A stretch of DNA of 64,000 nucleotides from Echinarachnius parma (lineage: Eukaryota > Echinodermata > Echinoidea > Clypeasteroida > Echinarachniidae), in NCBI GenBank assembly GCA_037951105.1, contig JBAMJV010001293.1, forward strand, positions 248,001 to 312,000. Direction: 5' to 3'. Under the pieces are notes generated by a model, which worked only from the letters and a program-made list of their open reading frames with translations, was not told the origin of the DNA and made no database searches. Numbering within the stretch: position 1 is the stretch's first letter; each line of letters starts with the position of its first letter. This document shows, piece by piece, positions 10,184 through 21,118 of the stretch. The position numbers were made by a program, and so were the translations under genes.

Positions 10184-13100
10184 GTAAGATTATTATATTT
10201 AAACAATGCATCATTACATCAAAAAATAAAGCGGATCAATCATGAATACTTTATTAAAAAGTTCTACCAAATTTATGATCAATTACTCCATAGGTGTTGG
10301 CTTCAAATTCTATATAGAAATACTATACACGATCTATAAACCATAGCTGGTCCGCTATATTGTGAAACTAATTTTTACAAAAAGTCGTACAGAGGCTCAT
10401 ATTCACGTACATGTACGTTACCTATCAACTGACCGCTGTTTACTTTGATAAATAATGGAAGATAAACATTGCATTTACCTTTCATATTATCATCTCCATC
10501 CTATAGACTCCTTTACATGTACCGTTATTGTAATACATGTACTTACAAATGTGGGTCTTTTCAGCCTCCGATGAAGATTTTGCTAGAATCGATGGCTTAG
10601 ACCACCTAAGCCATCAATTCTAGCAAAATCTTCACCCTCACTTTATCACAAAGGCGATTTTTGCTTGTTCTTAGTAGATAAGTCTTTTCCTTCATTAATG
10701 AAACAATTTAGTTTATTATGTCATTTTTGTATAATTGTTTTCGGCAGTCGAGGCCTTATACAAAGTTAGAACATTGACTATCAAACAATGATGTCAAACT
10801 ACATTATAGTGATAATAAATCCACCTCTATACATGTATACTATAGTTGTTGCCAGCTCCGTTTATCTTTATTTAGTAAACATGTTACATTTGTATTCTTC
10901 GAAATTAAAATGATTGTCTGTAAATTATTTCTTTCCGTTGTCTTTACCCCCTATACATTATAGCTGTCACGGCATGAGGTGTTTCTGTGACTGGACTCTA
11001 ACCGAAGCAGAGCGCTGCCCCAACCAGCCCGAGTCCTGTCCAGCCGGCCGGAATCTGGTGTCCAGTGTGTGTGCATGTTGCCAAGTTTGCTCTCAGGTAT
11101 TTCTCCCATGGAGACTTTCAATGCGAACGATTCAATCATAAATATATTTATAGCGTTCTGACGGAAGAGAAATTTGGAAAACCGAAACCTGTTCCATGCT
11201 TCTATAATTGGTAATACGAATACAACGAGGTATACATGTGAGAACCGCTATATAAGTTCCAAATACAAGTGTCATGGACTTTGACAATATTACTAGATCC
11301 CTTTCAGGTTATAATCATTGATTTGATATATCGATACAGGCCCTCCCCAAAATTCAGAAAGGTCCACTTTTTGTCGGTATCGGGTCCACTTTTTACCGGT
11401 CTCGACCATCTAAAGCAATGGTCTCGGACCCCCCCCCCCCCCCCCCCCCCCCCCCTCCTCCCCCGGATTAAATAACTTAACCAGTGGTCTCGGCCTCGGC
11501 CTCGAAGATTTTTGGTGACGGACACCCAACCCCCGCAACCCTTTATAAAATCCTGGCTGCGGGCCTGTGATATGTTGTGTTTTAAAATGATCTAGTAATC
11601 TAAACCCCTCAAAAAAAGTTCGGAAACTCAGGTTTGATCGATTATATCTATTTTCTTATGAAATCATAATGGTTATATTTGGTATCACTTGAAAGAGTGT
11701 GTATACCATTTTAGAATAATACCAAATTCGTAAGCAACACGAGCACGACGTATGCGCAGTATATTTGAGAATGGGGGAATGTCAGAAGTGAAATGTCACA
11801 AAATGCGCCAACAAACTTCAGTTGGAAGGTCTGACACCCATATCACGGTCTTTCTCAAGTTCAAATTCTTTCGACGATGAATATCTTGACAATGAAGTGA
11901 TACTGTTGAATATGGTATCAGACAAAAGCCTGTTTAATTATCTTTCCATTGACACCTCACTTGGAATGATTATGAAAGCCGGGTAGGTACAATTAAGGTG
12001 AATATTGGGGAGGATCGACAGCAAAATGTAAACAAAATGCATTTGATTGTGTGAAATTGAAGGCGTTGCATGCAAAAACGACTTTTTGGGGGATATCTTA
12101 GTACTTTACTTTACATAATCATTATGAAATTCAACATCATGTTGAAGCGTGTTAATTTGTCAATAAAATAATGCCCCATTAATAGTGGCTATGTGATTGA
12201 GGTGTGTGTAGTACCTCTAAATGTATGGGGCTCAAAATGACACGTTGATATTCGATATTCTACCGTTTGATATGAGGTAATAAGGGCATACCTACACGGT
12301 CAAAGAGGGCGCTAATATGCCAGTTCTGGCCAGTTTGCGTACGTTTAGAGAAATTTGATGCATTTTCAATACATCAAGTCTGTGAGTTTCCTGTACTGCG
12401 CACTCACATTCAGCATAATCATTGCAAATGAGATATCATATTAAAGATAAATTAACGAGCTTTCCGATAGTGCAAAACGTAATGATGATAGAGTTCTGAT
12501 TAATACAACAATATCTTACCGGAATCTTGAAACAAGAAGCAACGGTCTTAAATTCACAGCATTAATAGACCCCCATATCCGGTTTTACTGCATACACCCC
12601 AATAGCATAATTATTACAGGTGAGACATAATTTTAAGGAAAAATAAACATGCTTTCACATGATGCTAAATTAACTGATGATTATACATTGTAAAACCCCA
12701 AAACATCTCCTCCAATAGTCGTTTTTCGATGCAACGCCTTCAATTTCACAAAATGAAATGCATTTTGCAACATTTCACTTTCGGCCCTCCCCCATAGCTG
12801 TTCCATACTTAACCTGTTAATAAAATTGTTTCGGACATAACCGTATTGAAAAGATAGACACATGGGCTTTAAAATGATACAAAATTTGATAAGTTTAAAT
12901 CATTTGAACACGCTACAATCTTCGATACAACTTGAACATTAAAAAATACGACACAAGAGTCAAATTTCCCAACTGAATACTTTCGGCCCATTTTGCGACA
13001 TTTGACTTCTGACCGTCCTCCATTCTGAAACGCACTGCGTATTCCCCGATTTGGAATAAATGACAAATAATGTACCATTTTAAAGGGAAATCATCATGCA

Positions 13101-16022
13101 TTGCAATGACACTAAAAGTAAAAAATACAATTTGACAATAAGAGTGATATAATCGATCAAAGTTGAGTTTCCGAACTTTTTTTGGAGGGGTTTAGATAAT
13201 ATTCACGATTGAACTTGAAGTGTGCGGATTTTTAATTATCCACTGGAAAGTTATAACTGTGTACAAAGTTAGTGCAATGAGTTAACGAATATAAATAATA
13301 ATAATAATGTTTCGATTTATGTTTCGCTATACTTGGCCATATAACGTCCATTTTAACGCGAATTTTAACACAATATTACTTATATAGAGGACTTATCAGA
13401 TCACAAACATAGGTACCCATTTGTATCTATATACGATATACATTGCATCAACCAGTCATCACTTTTTGCACGTGTCAACAAAGTTACTAGATCCCTTTAA
13501 AGAGAAATTCCACCCCAGAAATGTGATGTTTGCCATGAAAGAAGAGGAATGATAGGAATCATCAGCGAAAATCTGAGCAAGAACGGTAAAGCAACAAACT
13601 TGTAATGACAAGTTGAACTTTGTTCCGATTTGTGTGTATCGTCCTAAATTGCTATCGATCGTGACTTCATTTGCGAGCTGCTGCCATTTTGATTTGTATC
13701 ATGAACATTTTACAAAAATCAAATTCTCTTAATTACAAAGCAATTTTATGAGCCTAAACATGCAAGAAGATTTGGACCGAAAATATTTCTGTATGCATAC
13801 GTGAAAACAACCAAAAGAAAACAAATTTTCGCAACTAAAATTAGAAATAAGTGAATTTCCATGTAATATCTAATATAATATACTCGATTTATAGAACGCC
13901 TAATATGATTGATAATCATCTCTAAGCGCTTTACAATGATATTATTACCCCCGGTCATAGGATACAATGCAAACCAGCACACATTGTGTGCACCATCTCC
14001 ACTCCCTGGGGAGCATTCCTTCCAAGCGGCTCATGGGCATTGAGAAGATCCTTCACATATAGGCTTTCACCTCCTACCGGGACCCATATATACACCTGGG
14101 AAGAGAGCAGCAATTGTGGATAAATTGTCTTGCTGAAGGACAAAGGCAGCGGGCAGGGTTCGAACTCGGGATCTCATGATCGGAAAGCGCGCGCTCTACC
14201 AATCTTGCCACACCACATCCACAAAACATGATGATGAGTTGCTCGTCCATAATGTTGCAAAAGGTGGCAATTTCGAAAGATCGCTCATTTAGACGTGATG
14301 TTAAAGGACCTAAAGAATACAACGTACTTTGACCTTTATTCCATAGTTGATGACTTGAAACATAGGTCTGTCGAAAAAAAATCCATGAAAATAAACACAG
14401 TAGTGATTTAAGACTAGTTTTCTGATGACAAATCTCACTTAGCAGCCAGTTTACGCCCCACCCACATTTAGGGTCCGGAATCGGCAGCGTGATCGACATG
14501 TGATTGACAATTCATTGGCTTACGTCATGACGCGTCATCTACAGAATTTAGTTCATTAGTCCGTTCTTTAGATGACGTCACATTTTGGCGATTTAAAAGG
14601 GGCGTTCCCAGGACAATTAGATATTTACTTATTACCCCAAAATTGAATGATTTCATGAGAAATGACTGCCAAATTCCTTTTCTTCGGGAAAAATTACATA
14701 TAGATAGCCGAATTGTGAAAATTAGGCCATCTAGACGCTGTAGTTTTAAAAACAGGCATAACTGTTGTGTTCCTTGTCCGATGCTGATCAAATGTGTACA
14801 AATTCCTTTCATTCTCCTTATTCTGTTAAACAATAACTAAATCTGGCCTGGAATTTTCATTAAACTGTTCTCCAACGAATAAGAACAACATTATATTTGT
14901 TATAATCAATGAATCCCCATTGACATTGCAATCGCATAAGAAATGGCGGTACATTTGAAAGAATATTGCAATTTCAGTCATTCAGTCTATATTTGAATAT
15001 CAATGATCGAGTCGAGTATTACAACCCTGGCTATCGAGCATGACAAACCAAACGTTTTCGGCAGTTAATTTATTTTTACCACTGCTTTTTAAAATTTTTT
15101 ATTCAAATGACTTTATTCAATCGTCTAGCCCTTTAAGTATATTTTATATGCTGATGATACAACACTCTTTCTTTCTGATAATGACGTAAATTCGTTGATA
15201 ATTAAAACAAATAATGTACTTGTAATAATATCGGATTGGTTTAAAGCAAATAAACTATTAATTAATACCCAACAAAACAAAATGATAAAAAGAAGCATTG
15301 ATAATATTATTTTAAAAATTGATAATGAAAACAAAAACAAGTGCATGACACTAATTTTTGTGGATTAGTTATTAAAAATTAACTTAATTGGGATAAACAT
15401 ATTTTATACACCTCATCAAAAGTGAGCACAAATATTGGCGTACTAAATAGATTAACATCTCTTTTACCTTCTCATATTTTTTTCGTTGGTTTTTTTTTCT
15501 CGAATCATTCCTTTTTTAATGATTAAATCGTTTTGGTAAATTATCGTTCTGCATACTGTATGTATGTTTATTTTGTACTAAATGATTTCCTCTCCTTGCC
15601 ATTTTCATATTTGTCATATTTATGTTACAGGTATTTATCATGTTTAATTATTATATTGTATCTTTTAATTACATTTACTATAACGTGGGTGCCCTTCCTC
15701 GACAAGCTTTATGCTTCTTTAAGGTGCTACCCGTTACATTGTAACTGTACAAATTTGTATCTGATTTTTTGTGTGTAAAACCTGAAATACAAGTTGAATT
15801 GAATTGCACATGTGATCTAAAGTTTAAAATTATCTTTCTTACTACAAAAAACAAACAAATTGTTTTCTTTATCTCACTGTATGCATGCAGGCCGAAGGTG
15901 AGCTATGCGGGGGTCTTTGGGACATGTCCGGGTTTTGCTCCGACAATCTGGTGTGTCAACCTAACTCCGATTACAGCCAAACTTTGCCGGGAACCTGCGT
16001 TGCTAGTAACTCGGCCGAATAG
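10128..16022 (+). CDS. Secreted single insulin-like growth factor binding domain protein (SIBD-1 type), complete
   Basis: Three coding exons (10128-10183, 10964-11096, 15891-16022) join to 106 residues with matching phases (2, then 0). Residues 1 to about 19-22 are a signal peptide (hydrophobic core IVFALLVIALIST), so the product should be secreted. The mature part is a cysteine-rich N-terminal IGFBP-type module: CHGMRCFCDW, then a CP-x-SCP spacing, the hallmark CACCQVC (residues 55-61, matching the GCGCCxxC motif of IGFBPs), GELCGG after the exon 2/3 junction, and a closing GTCVAS. The single-domain layout and the CxCCxVC...CGG...GTC pattern match the SIBD-1 family described in arthropods. 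Family members are small extracellular proteins thought to bind insulin/IGF-like peptides or act in immunity and growth; the ligand here is unknown. The protein has 13 cysteines where the domain normally has 12. Perlustrin-like or other IGFBP-N proteins are the alternative label. Confidence 0.85.
10572..10634. repeat. Hairpin with 29-bp arms and 5-base loop
   Basis: The left arm (10572-10600, TGAAGATTTTGCTAGAATCG onward) and the right arm (10606-10634) are reverse complements with one mismatch, separated by ACCAC. It lies in intron 1 of the SIBD-like gene. Confidence 0.9.
10964..11096 (+). CDS. SIBD-like gene, coding exon 2 (cysteine-rich first half)
   Basis: The acceptor ACATTATAG precedes 10964 and the donor CAG/GTATTT follows 11096. 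The frame reads CHGMRCFCDWTLTEAERC, then CP-AGRNLVSSVCACCQVCSQ, and ends in phase 0. It carries nine of the 13 cysteines and the diagnostic CACCQVC motif. Confidence 0.85.
11163..11306 (+). mobile_element. Partial copy of TTAA element family B (3' half)
   Basis: GAAATTTGGAAAACCGAAAC through GACAATATTACTAGATCCCT matches the right half of the full family-B copies at 40974-41359 and 43503-43871. The left half is missing. It lies in intron 2 of the SIBD-like gene. Confidence 0.7.
11340..11545. repeat. Dispersed repeat with poly(C) and GTGGTCTCGGCCTCG motif
   Basis: A long poly(C) run (about 11429-11456) is followed by AGTGGTCTCGGCCTCGGCCT and TTTTTGGTGACGGACA. The same combination recurs at 36340-36410, where AAGTGGTCTCGGTCTCGGCC precedes TTTTTGGCGACGGACATG and another poly(C). 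It is a dispersed repeat of unknown family. Confidence 0.5.
11598..13197. mobile_element. 1.6 kb fold-back element with AAACCCCTC-AAAAAAAGTTCGGAAACTC ends
   Basis: The ends ATCTAAACCCCTC...AGTTCGGAAACTCA and their complement (13145-13197) are inverted. Homology continues inward: a block near 11770-11830 (GTCAGAAGTGAAATGTCACA) mirrors 12960-13025, and GAAATTGAAGGCGTTGCATG near 12055 mirrors 12735-12755. The whole element is thus two diverged arms of roughly 750 bases. No transposase ORF is seen, so it is non-autonomous. It lies in intron 2 of the SIBD-like gene. Confidence 0.75.
13255..13500 (-). mobile_element. Partial copy of TTAA element family B (5' half, minus strand)
   Basis: GGCCATATAACGTCCATTTT, GCATCAACCAGTCATCACTT and AACAAAGTTACTAGATCCCTTTAA are the reverse complement of the left half of the family-B copies further downstream. 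The TTAA end is at 13497-13500. Confidence 0.7.
13880..14215 (-). mobile_element. tRNA-derived SINE, near full length
   Basis: Read on the minus strand from about 14215, the tRNA-like head has TGGCAAGATTGGTAGAGC (A box) and GAGTTCGAACCC (B box). A central body follows (CTTTGTCCTTCAGCAAGACA, later GGGTCCCGGTAGGAGG), and the tail runs AAAGCGCTTAGAGATGATTA to an A/T-rich end. The A box/B box pair with a conserved body and tail is typical of invertebrate and fish tRNA-SINEs. A second tail fragment lies at 42664-42708. Confidence 0.8.
14216..15089. other. Intron 2 sequence without recognised feature
   Basis: Single-copy-looking AT-rich DNA. ORFs of 102 and 141 residues on the minus strand have no family features that I can see. 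Confidence 0.35.
15090..15808 (+). mobile_element. 5'-truncated LINE (reverse transcriptase fragment plus 3' end)
   Basis: The frame around 15132-15290 reads FKYILYADDTTLFLSDNDVN, then ISDWFKANKLLIN. This is the YADD catalytic motif and following region of a non-LTR reverse transcriptase of the Jockey/CR1-like kind. After a frame change, 15360-15480 reads LNWDKHILYTSSKVS and NIGVLNRLTSLLPSH, the usual segment just downstream. Stops and frame changes show it is dead. The 3' part ends in TTGAATTGAATTG near 15804, a typical short-repeat LINE tail. It sits just upstream of exon 3 of the SIBD-like gene, same strand. Confidence 0.85.
15891..16022 (+). CDS. SIBD-like gene, coding exon 3 (second half and stop)
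   Basis: The acceptor CTGTATGCATGCAG precedes 15891. The frame reads AEGELCGGLWDMSGFCSDN, then LVCQPN, and ends GTCVASNSAE followed by TAG at 16020-16022. The last four domain cysteines are present. A LINE 3' end stops about 80 bases upstream, so this exon has little intact intron before it. Confidence 0.85.
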   Translation, partial: AEGELCGGLWDMSGFCSDNLVCQPNSDYSQTLPGTCVASNSAE

Positions 16023-16045
16023 AACCTCATTCTTGCAGGATCATG

Positions 16046-16051
16046 ATTAAA
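16046..16051 (+). promoter_or_regulatory. Possible poly(A) signal ATTAAA of the SIBD-like gene
   Basis: ATTAAA, the commonest variant of AATAAA, lies 24 bases past the stop. That would give a very short 3'UTR; AATAAA strings also occur near 16672 and 16749, so the true end is uncertain. Confidence 0.3.
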
Positions 16052-16128
16052 GTACCTGCGTCGTCGCGATAGAGGGCGCTCGTCAAAGCGCTCACAAGAA
16101 AGCGCCATTTTGAGTACAGTATACACCG

Positions 16129-16168
16129 TGCTAAGCGCACTTGTGTGCTAAGCGCACTTGTGTGCTAA
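16129..16168. repeat. 17-bp tandem duplication
   Basis: GTGCTAAGCGCACTTGT occurs twice in a row, followed by GTGCTAATG as a partial third unit. Each unit contains the small palindrome GTGC-TAA-GCAC. Confidence 0.8.
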
Positions 16169-16806
16169 TGAATATTATAAAACGGCTCCGGTAAATTCAG
16201 TAACGTGATTGGTTAAATCCTGTCACGTGACTATTTATTAATTTCTACAAACATGCACGACCGTGCAGTCACTGCTAACACCCGTGCGATGTCATTTTTC
16301 GTTGCGCACTTTTTGCACGGCTGTGACGTCACAATGCTTGTTTACATGGGTTCGATCTATTGTCATTTAAGTAAAAACTCGCGAAGAGTCATCGTAAAAA
16401 AAAGATGGAAAATGCTTTGTTTTGTAAATTTTCTGTTCCGTAGTAAATACATGTTGGCAGTTTCGTAAATTATATGGTATGTGGTTTGATATTACTAAGT
16501 TTGGGAATGGAAATGTATGTATACAGTTCTGTTATAATTCTCACTTTTACGGACAATTTTTCAGCGATTTCGCATAGAACTGAATTTGGTGAATTTGACT
16601 CTGACAGAGCATTTTGCTGCAGAGTGAAATCAGTCAGTGAGTGCAGTAGTGATGATGAATTATGTAAATTCCTAATAAATTCACACTGTAGAGAGTAGAT
16701 AGACTGGGTTACTAATTGTGGCAAGTCTGTTTCAAATAGTCCAGCAAAATAAACAATTCCGTGGTTGAGCTCGTTTTTATAAAAACAACTAATGCGGTCT
16801 TATTAT

Positions 16807-16931
16807 CGTGCGTCATGTAAATGCATCGCACTCTCGGTTTTGTTAGATGTGCGCATGCGCACTCGGCTTACGCCTCGTGCGCTACGCGTACGCACGAAAA
16901 CCTTGCGTGCGATGCATTTACACAACGCACT
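16807..16931. repeat. CpG-rich inverted repeat with 25-bp arms
   Basis: The left arm CGTGCGTCATGTAAATGCATCGCAC (16807-16831, shown in two pieces: CGTGCGTCATG and TAAATGCATCGCAC) is mirrored at 16907-16931. The loop is rich in CpG and contains GTGCGCATGCGCAC. It is probably a small MITE or its remnant. Between 16169 and 18590 I see nothing else except a G-rich GGTGGTGGGGG tract at 17039-17080. Confidence 0.65.
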
Positions 16932-18589
16932 CTAGACCGTGTATTATTTGTATACTAGTGTGAGTGTCACAAGTGCTCTCGTACGATTCCATCAACTCGC
17001 CCTCTAGGGCAGACGGCACAGTAACTTTAAGATATAAGGTGTGGTGGTGGGGGTGGTGGTGGGGGGGGGGGGGGGGGGGCGGAGGGGGCCAAAATGTTCA
17101 CATATATATATGCCGGGTTAATATTCGTTTATAAGAATACATACATTTTATTTGCATTATGTTCTCATTACTATTAATTATTTAGTGAACATACTATTAA
17201 AGGTGGAATTAATACGAAGGCAGGGGTATTTCCTCTCTTATAGAAATATGTACACTGTTGCTCATAAAGTTGGAATATATATATTTTTAAATCCAACTTC
17301 ATTTTGTTCCCCTGTTTTTGCGCCTAATGAATCATTTTAGACTACAAATAATGATTATACAATGTTTCCAAACTACCAATTTACAATCAATGGTTGCATG
17401 TATTTGCATTAATTAATTTAGCCTTTTGTTTTGAGCTTTGAAAGGCAGGACCTTCGATGATTGGCCCCTTTCCCTCTCTAAAGCGTATGTCCAACAAGTC
17501 AGCGTTATGGCTCATTTCTCAGAGTTGGCTGTAAAATTTTCATCAAAACTGGCACAGCGGCTCTCTAGGCCATACTTCGCCCAACGTGATTGGGTACACG
17601 CCAAACGATGCTTGTGCTCTACCAGGAAAGAGTGTCAACAAGCAATGTCCACTAGTTCGTTGGAAGATTTCCAAATTATTATAAAATGCTTATACTTATA
17701 TATCAAGTTTATCAAATTGGATTCACATTGATTCTTGATAAATTGATGAAGATCAATTTAGTTTTGTTTAATGTTGAGAATTAATGAATTTCAGACAACT
17801 AGCATACTGGAAGTACATAACTTTTCTATTTAAAAAAGACTGCTAAAAATGTTGTTTTAGTAACATTTAGTTCATATTTATTGTATGTACAAAATATTAC
17901 TCAAGTAATATTTACAAAAGCCAATATATTTCCTGTATGATTATGTATAGCTCCTAATACAATCCTAATACAATCCTAATACACAATTCGTATGTAGGAA
18001 AGTACTTTTATTTTTCTCAGCAATATCTTATAAAATAAAAAGAGACAACTGATTTAGAAATTAAAATCTTGATTTGCACAGAAAATACCTTTAGAGATAA
18101 TGTTTTGTTTTAACAGAAAGTCGTTTTGTCTTTTTATCATTCTGATGGAAGTTTAATGTCGACATTATTTAAAACTATGTTTCATGCTGTTGAACATTAT
18201 GTTAATTTAATAAATGTTATTTGAATGGTATGAATTTGCATCTTTCCACATTTCCTAGTGTATGTAGATTAATCATTTGAAAACAATTCATGAGATTGCA
18301 ATAATTATTTTGGCTATCTATGATTGCATGATTATGTGGCAGAATCGGATGTGTCTGTATAATGTGTCTATATGAAAAGCTTAATTATAAAAGGCGCTAA
18401 ATCCACTTTTTAAACTTTTTTTAACATTTCTTTGCTCAATTGTTTGAATAGGAAAAGGAAACGTTCCATATTTTGAATTTGTATCGTGTAATTTGTCCTA
18501 AAATGGTTGATTTCTACTTTAATAGCTTACTGATATTTAGGGAAAGTGAATTTAGCGCCTTTTGGAATTAAGCTCTTCATAATGTGTGT

Positions 18590-18593
18590 GTAT

Positions 18594-18672
<79 letters not shown>

Positions 18673-18695
18673 CGTGTGTATGTGTATGTTTGTTT
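18590..18695. repeat. (GT)n microsatellite
   Basis: About 100 bases of GT repeats with a few TA and TT interruptions. 18696-19400 holds no recognisable feature. Confidence 0.95.
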
Positions 18696-19418
18696 ATTTT
18701 GTGTCTAAGTTAATTTACGTGAAAAGGGGTCAGTCAATTTGTCAACATCTCAAATTCAACTGAACACGGTAGACAGTATTCATTTATACAAGTTTTTAAC
18801 TAGATAATCACTAAATCATTCTATAACTAACATGAAGAGCGTCTGTATCAGACATTTAACCCGTTCTTGTTCGTGTTCATACAGTCTGTATTTGTTTGTA
18901 TAATGTATTTGAGTAGATATTGCAGCAGAATGTGAGTCTGAAATATTCGCTTTTACTGTGTACTGATGTGTGTTTGCATTTACTGTTAATAATGATTACA
19001 CACATCATACACTCCAAATCCATTAAAACATTAAATCAACATCAACATTTAGCCCACACACGTGTGTCAGTATCGTAAACTGCGTGGTTTGACCCGACCC
19101 ACTTTTAACATTAATGTGTGATTGGCTAAATGTACGCGTAGATGCTATGAATATATGAATACATGAATAATAATTAATTAGCGATGACCTCTAACATGAC
19201 GCAGTTTGCAGCTTGATATTTCGCTGCTGCAATTATATGCAGTTAATAACTGTTCACGTTCCTCAGCGAATTACCCAGCATTCCATGTTAGCCAGTCCAT
19301 GAAGTTTCCCTAACCGGCCATGTTTGCTGTGTGTTAAGGCTGTGGGAAAATTAGCGCGCAGTGCGTAGATTCTCTTCTAGTTATTTATATACTACTTCTA
19401 TGGGTATTACTTTACAGC

Positions 19419-19545
19419 TTCAAAAATCGCGTCACTCCGCCATGTTGCCCATGTACAAAGTCTATTGGACACGTGACTTGCGCGCGATAAGTGAGCATTC
19501 TAGTTATAAACGGGTTGGTTTGTTTATTCATACTTCTATGGTCTT
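19419..19545. repeat. Copy 1 of a dispersed CpG-rich repeat
   Basis: GCTTCAAAAATCGCGTCACT through GTTTATTCATACTTCTATGG recurs almost unchanged at about 22251-22374 and, truncated, at 22643-22705. It is part of the 19-23.5 kb element mosaic. Confidence 0.75.
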
Positions 19546-19567
19546 TGGAATTATGAAGCGCAATTTT

Positions 19568-19630
19568 GCAGAAAGTTTGAAAGTTTGAAAGTTTGAAAGT
19601 TTGAAAGTTGAAAGTTTGAAAGTTTGAAAA
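19568..19630. repeat. 8-bp tandem repeat GTTTGAAA
   Basis: Seven to eight units of GTTTGAAA (one unit one base short) follow directly on a broken copy of the ATTATGAAGCGCAATTTTGC repeat at 19550-19570. Confidence 0.9.
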
Positions 19631-19855
19631 TGTATTATTTACTCAACGACCCATATAGGGTTTTGGAGTACACAATAATGAAGTATAACAATATACATAT
19701 AATGCAAGATAATTTCAGATTCGTTGGAATAATTATGTGACAATATATACAGTAATATATACAGTTATTATAAAGAAATATATACATTATAAGTATTGTA
19801 TAAGTATTTTAATCATCTCTATTATTTTAGTTACGCGCTGTACTAACATTCAGTT

Positions 19856-20385
19856 AATAGACCGCTTCTGTAATGTCTGCAAATAATATGCGCATGACGT
19901 CAGACTCCCCGTCGTCAAGCTTAACATTAGCGTCTTTTCGCTCTGCGACGCATGTGCGGCGACGGGGGATTTAAATCCGCTGTGACCGTCCCCGTACTCT
20001 GGCTACCGTCGCGATCTATTTGCAGTTTCGCAATTCTGAATACGCGGGAGTTTCACTCGTTCCATTTATCATGCATGTTGTATGATACAACGTACTGTGC
20101 ATGCAGCGCGTGTGTACGAATCAGTGCATGAAACACGTGAGGCAGCGAGCCTCGCCGTCCAAGCGCTCTGATTGGCTGATCACGTACCCGCGTAGCGGCT
20201 CTACGACCGACGTTAATTCGGTCAAATACCGTCCTAGGTTTGGCCGCTACGCGGAAATTTTCGCTCTGAGTGCGACCCCCTGCTAAGATTAGCGTTGTAG
20301 CCACACTCCCGTCGCAGAGCGAAAAGACGCTAATAGTAACTAAGTCCGGTAAGCTAGCTTGCCGGACATGGTTACTTTTGTTAAT
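19856..20385. mobile_element. Copy of the 39.2 kb palindromic MITE, split by a second element
   Basis: 19856-19926 (AATAGACCGCTTCTGTAATG through GTCGTCAAGCTTAACA) matches the left arm of the intact palindrome at 39218-39416. The match resumes at 20334 (TAGTAACTAAGTCCGG, then AGCTTGCCGGACATGGTTAC) and then fades. Between them, 19926-20333 is a different element with mirrored ends TAGCGTCTTTTCGCTCTGCG and CGCAGAGCGAAAAGACGCTA. This is a nested insertion, younger than its host MITE. Confidence 0.75.
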
Positions 20386-20392
20386 GAAAGCC

Positions 20393-20495
20393 AATTCTTA
20401 AGAGTTGCAAGTCTTAAGAATTGCAACTCTTAAGAATTGCAAAATGTGTGTTCAAACGATGCCAATTCTCGAGAGTTGCAATTCTTAAGAATTAA
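20393..20495. repeat. Iterated CTTAAGAATTGCAA palindromic motifs
   Basis: The motif AATTCTTAAGAGTTGCAA and its complement TTGCAACTCTTAAGAATT alternate, with a diverged pair AATTCTCGAGAGTTGCAA further on. CTTAAG is at the centre of each unit. The string GTGTTCAAACGA (20448-20459) lies between the groups. Confidence 0.75.
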
Positions 20496-21118
20496 AACCG
20501 GAAGTAGTGTGCGCGCCTCTCTCATTTGAGGTCACGCGCACTCACTTGACTTGTTTTCACACCGGAAGCATATCTCGGTCATGAGGTCAACCTAAACTAC
20601 GAGTCTCGAAACTGATTGTGTTCAGACGGTAACAAAACATAGACTACGCGCAGTCTTCTATTCGCCATAGGGAAGTGGCCATTCTGGCAAATTTTACCAA
20701 ATATTCAACGGCAAAAGGCCATATTTTCCCAGTAACGAAATGAGACATTATTGGTACCATTGAAAAGGAAATTTATCACTGATTAATATTCCACCCGAGA
20801 CGGTATAAATTGTTACAACGAATTTAAGCTATGAGAGTTTTATTTCACACAGCGCGAGAAAATGGAGCTATATTCTGTTCATTCCCCGTGTTGAAGCGCG
20901 CTGTGCGGATTGTGTGGAGTATTTGCATCAAAGTTTTCAATATGGGACTGGCTAACATGGAATGCTGGGTATTTTGTAGTATATGATCTAAGACCCTCGA
21001 TCGCATGCTAGAAATAATCCCACCACCCATAATAGATAGCCGCCAACGAGAGAGACGGTAAAAAAAATAGACTGCGCGCAGTCGCGCGCTTATCGCGCGC
21101 TCATTCTGCGCAAAATCT

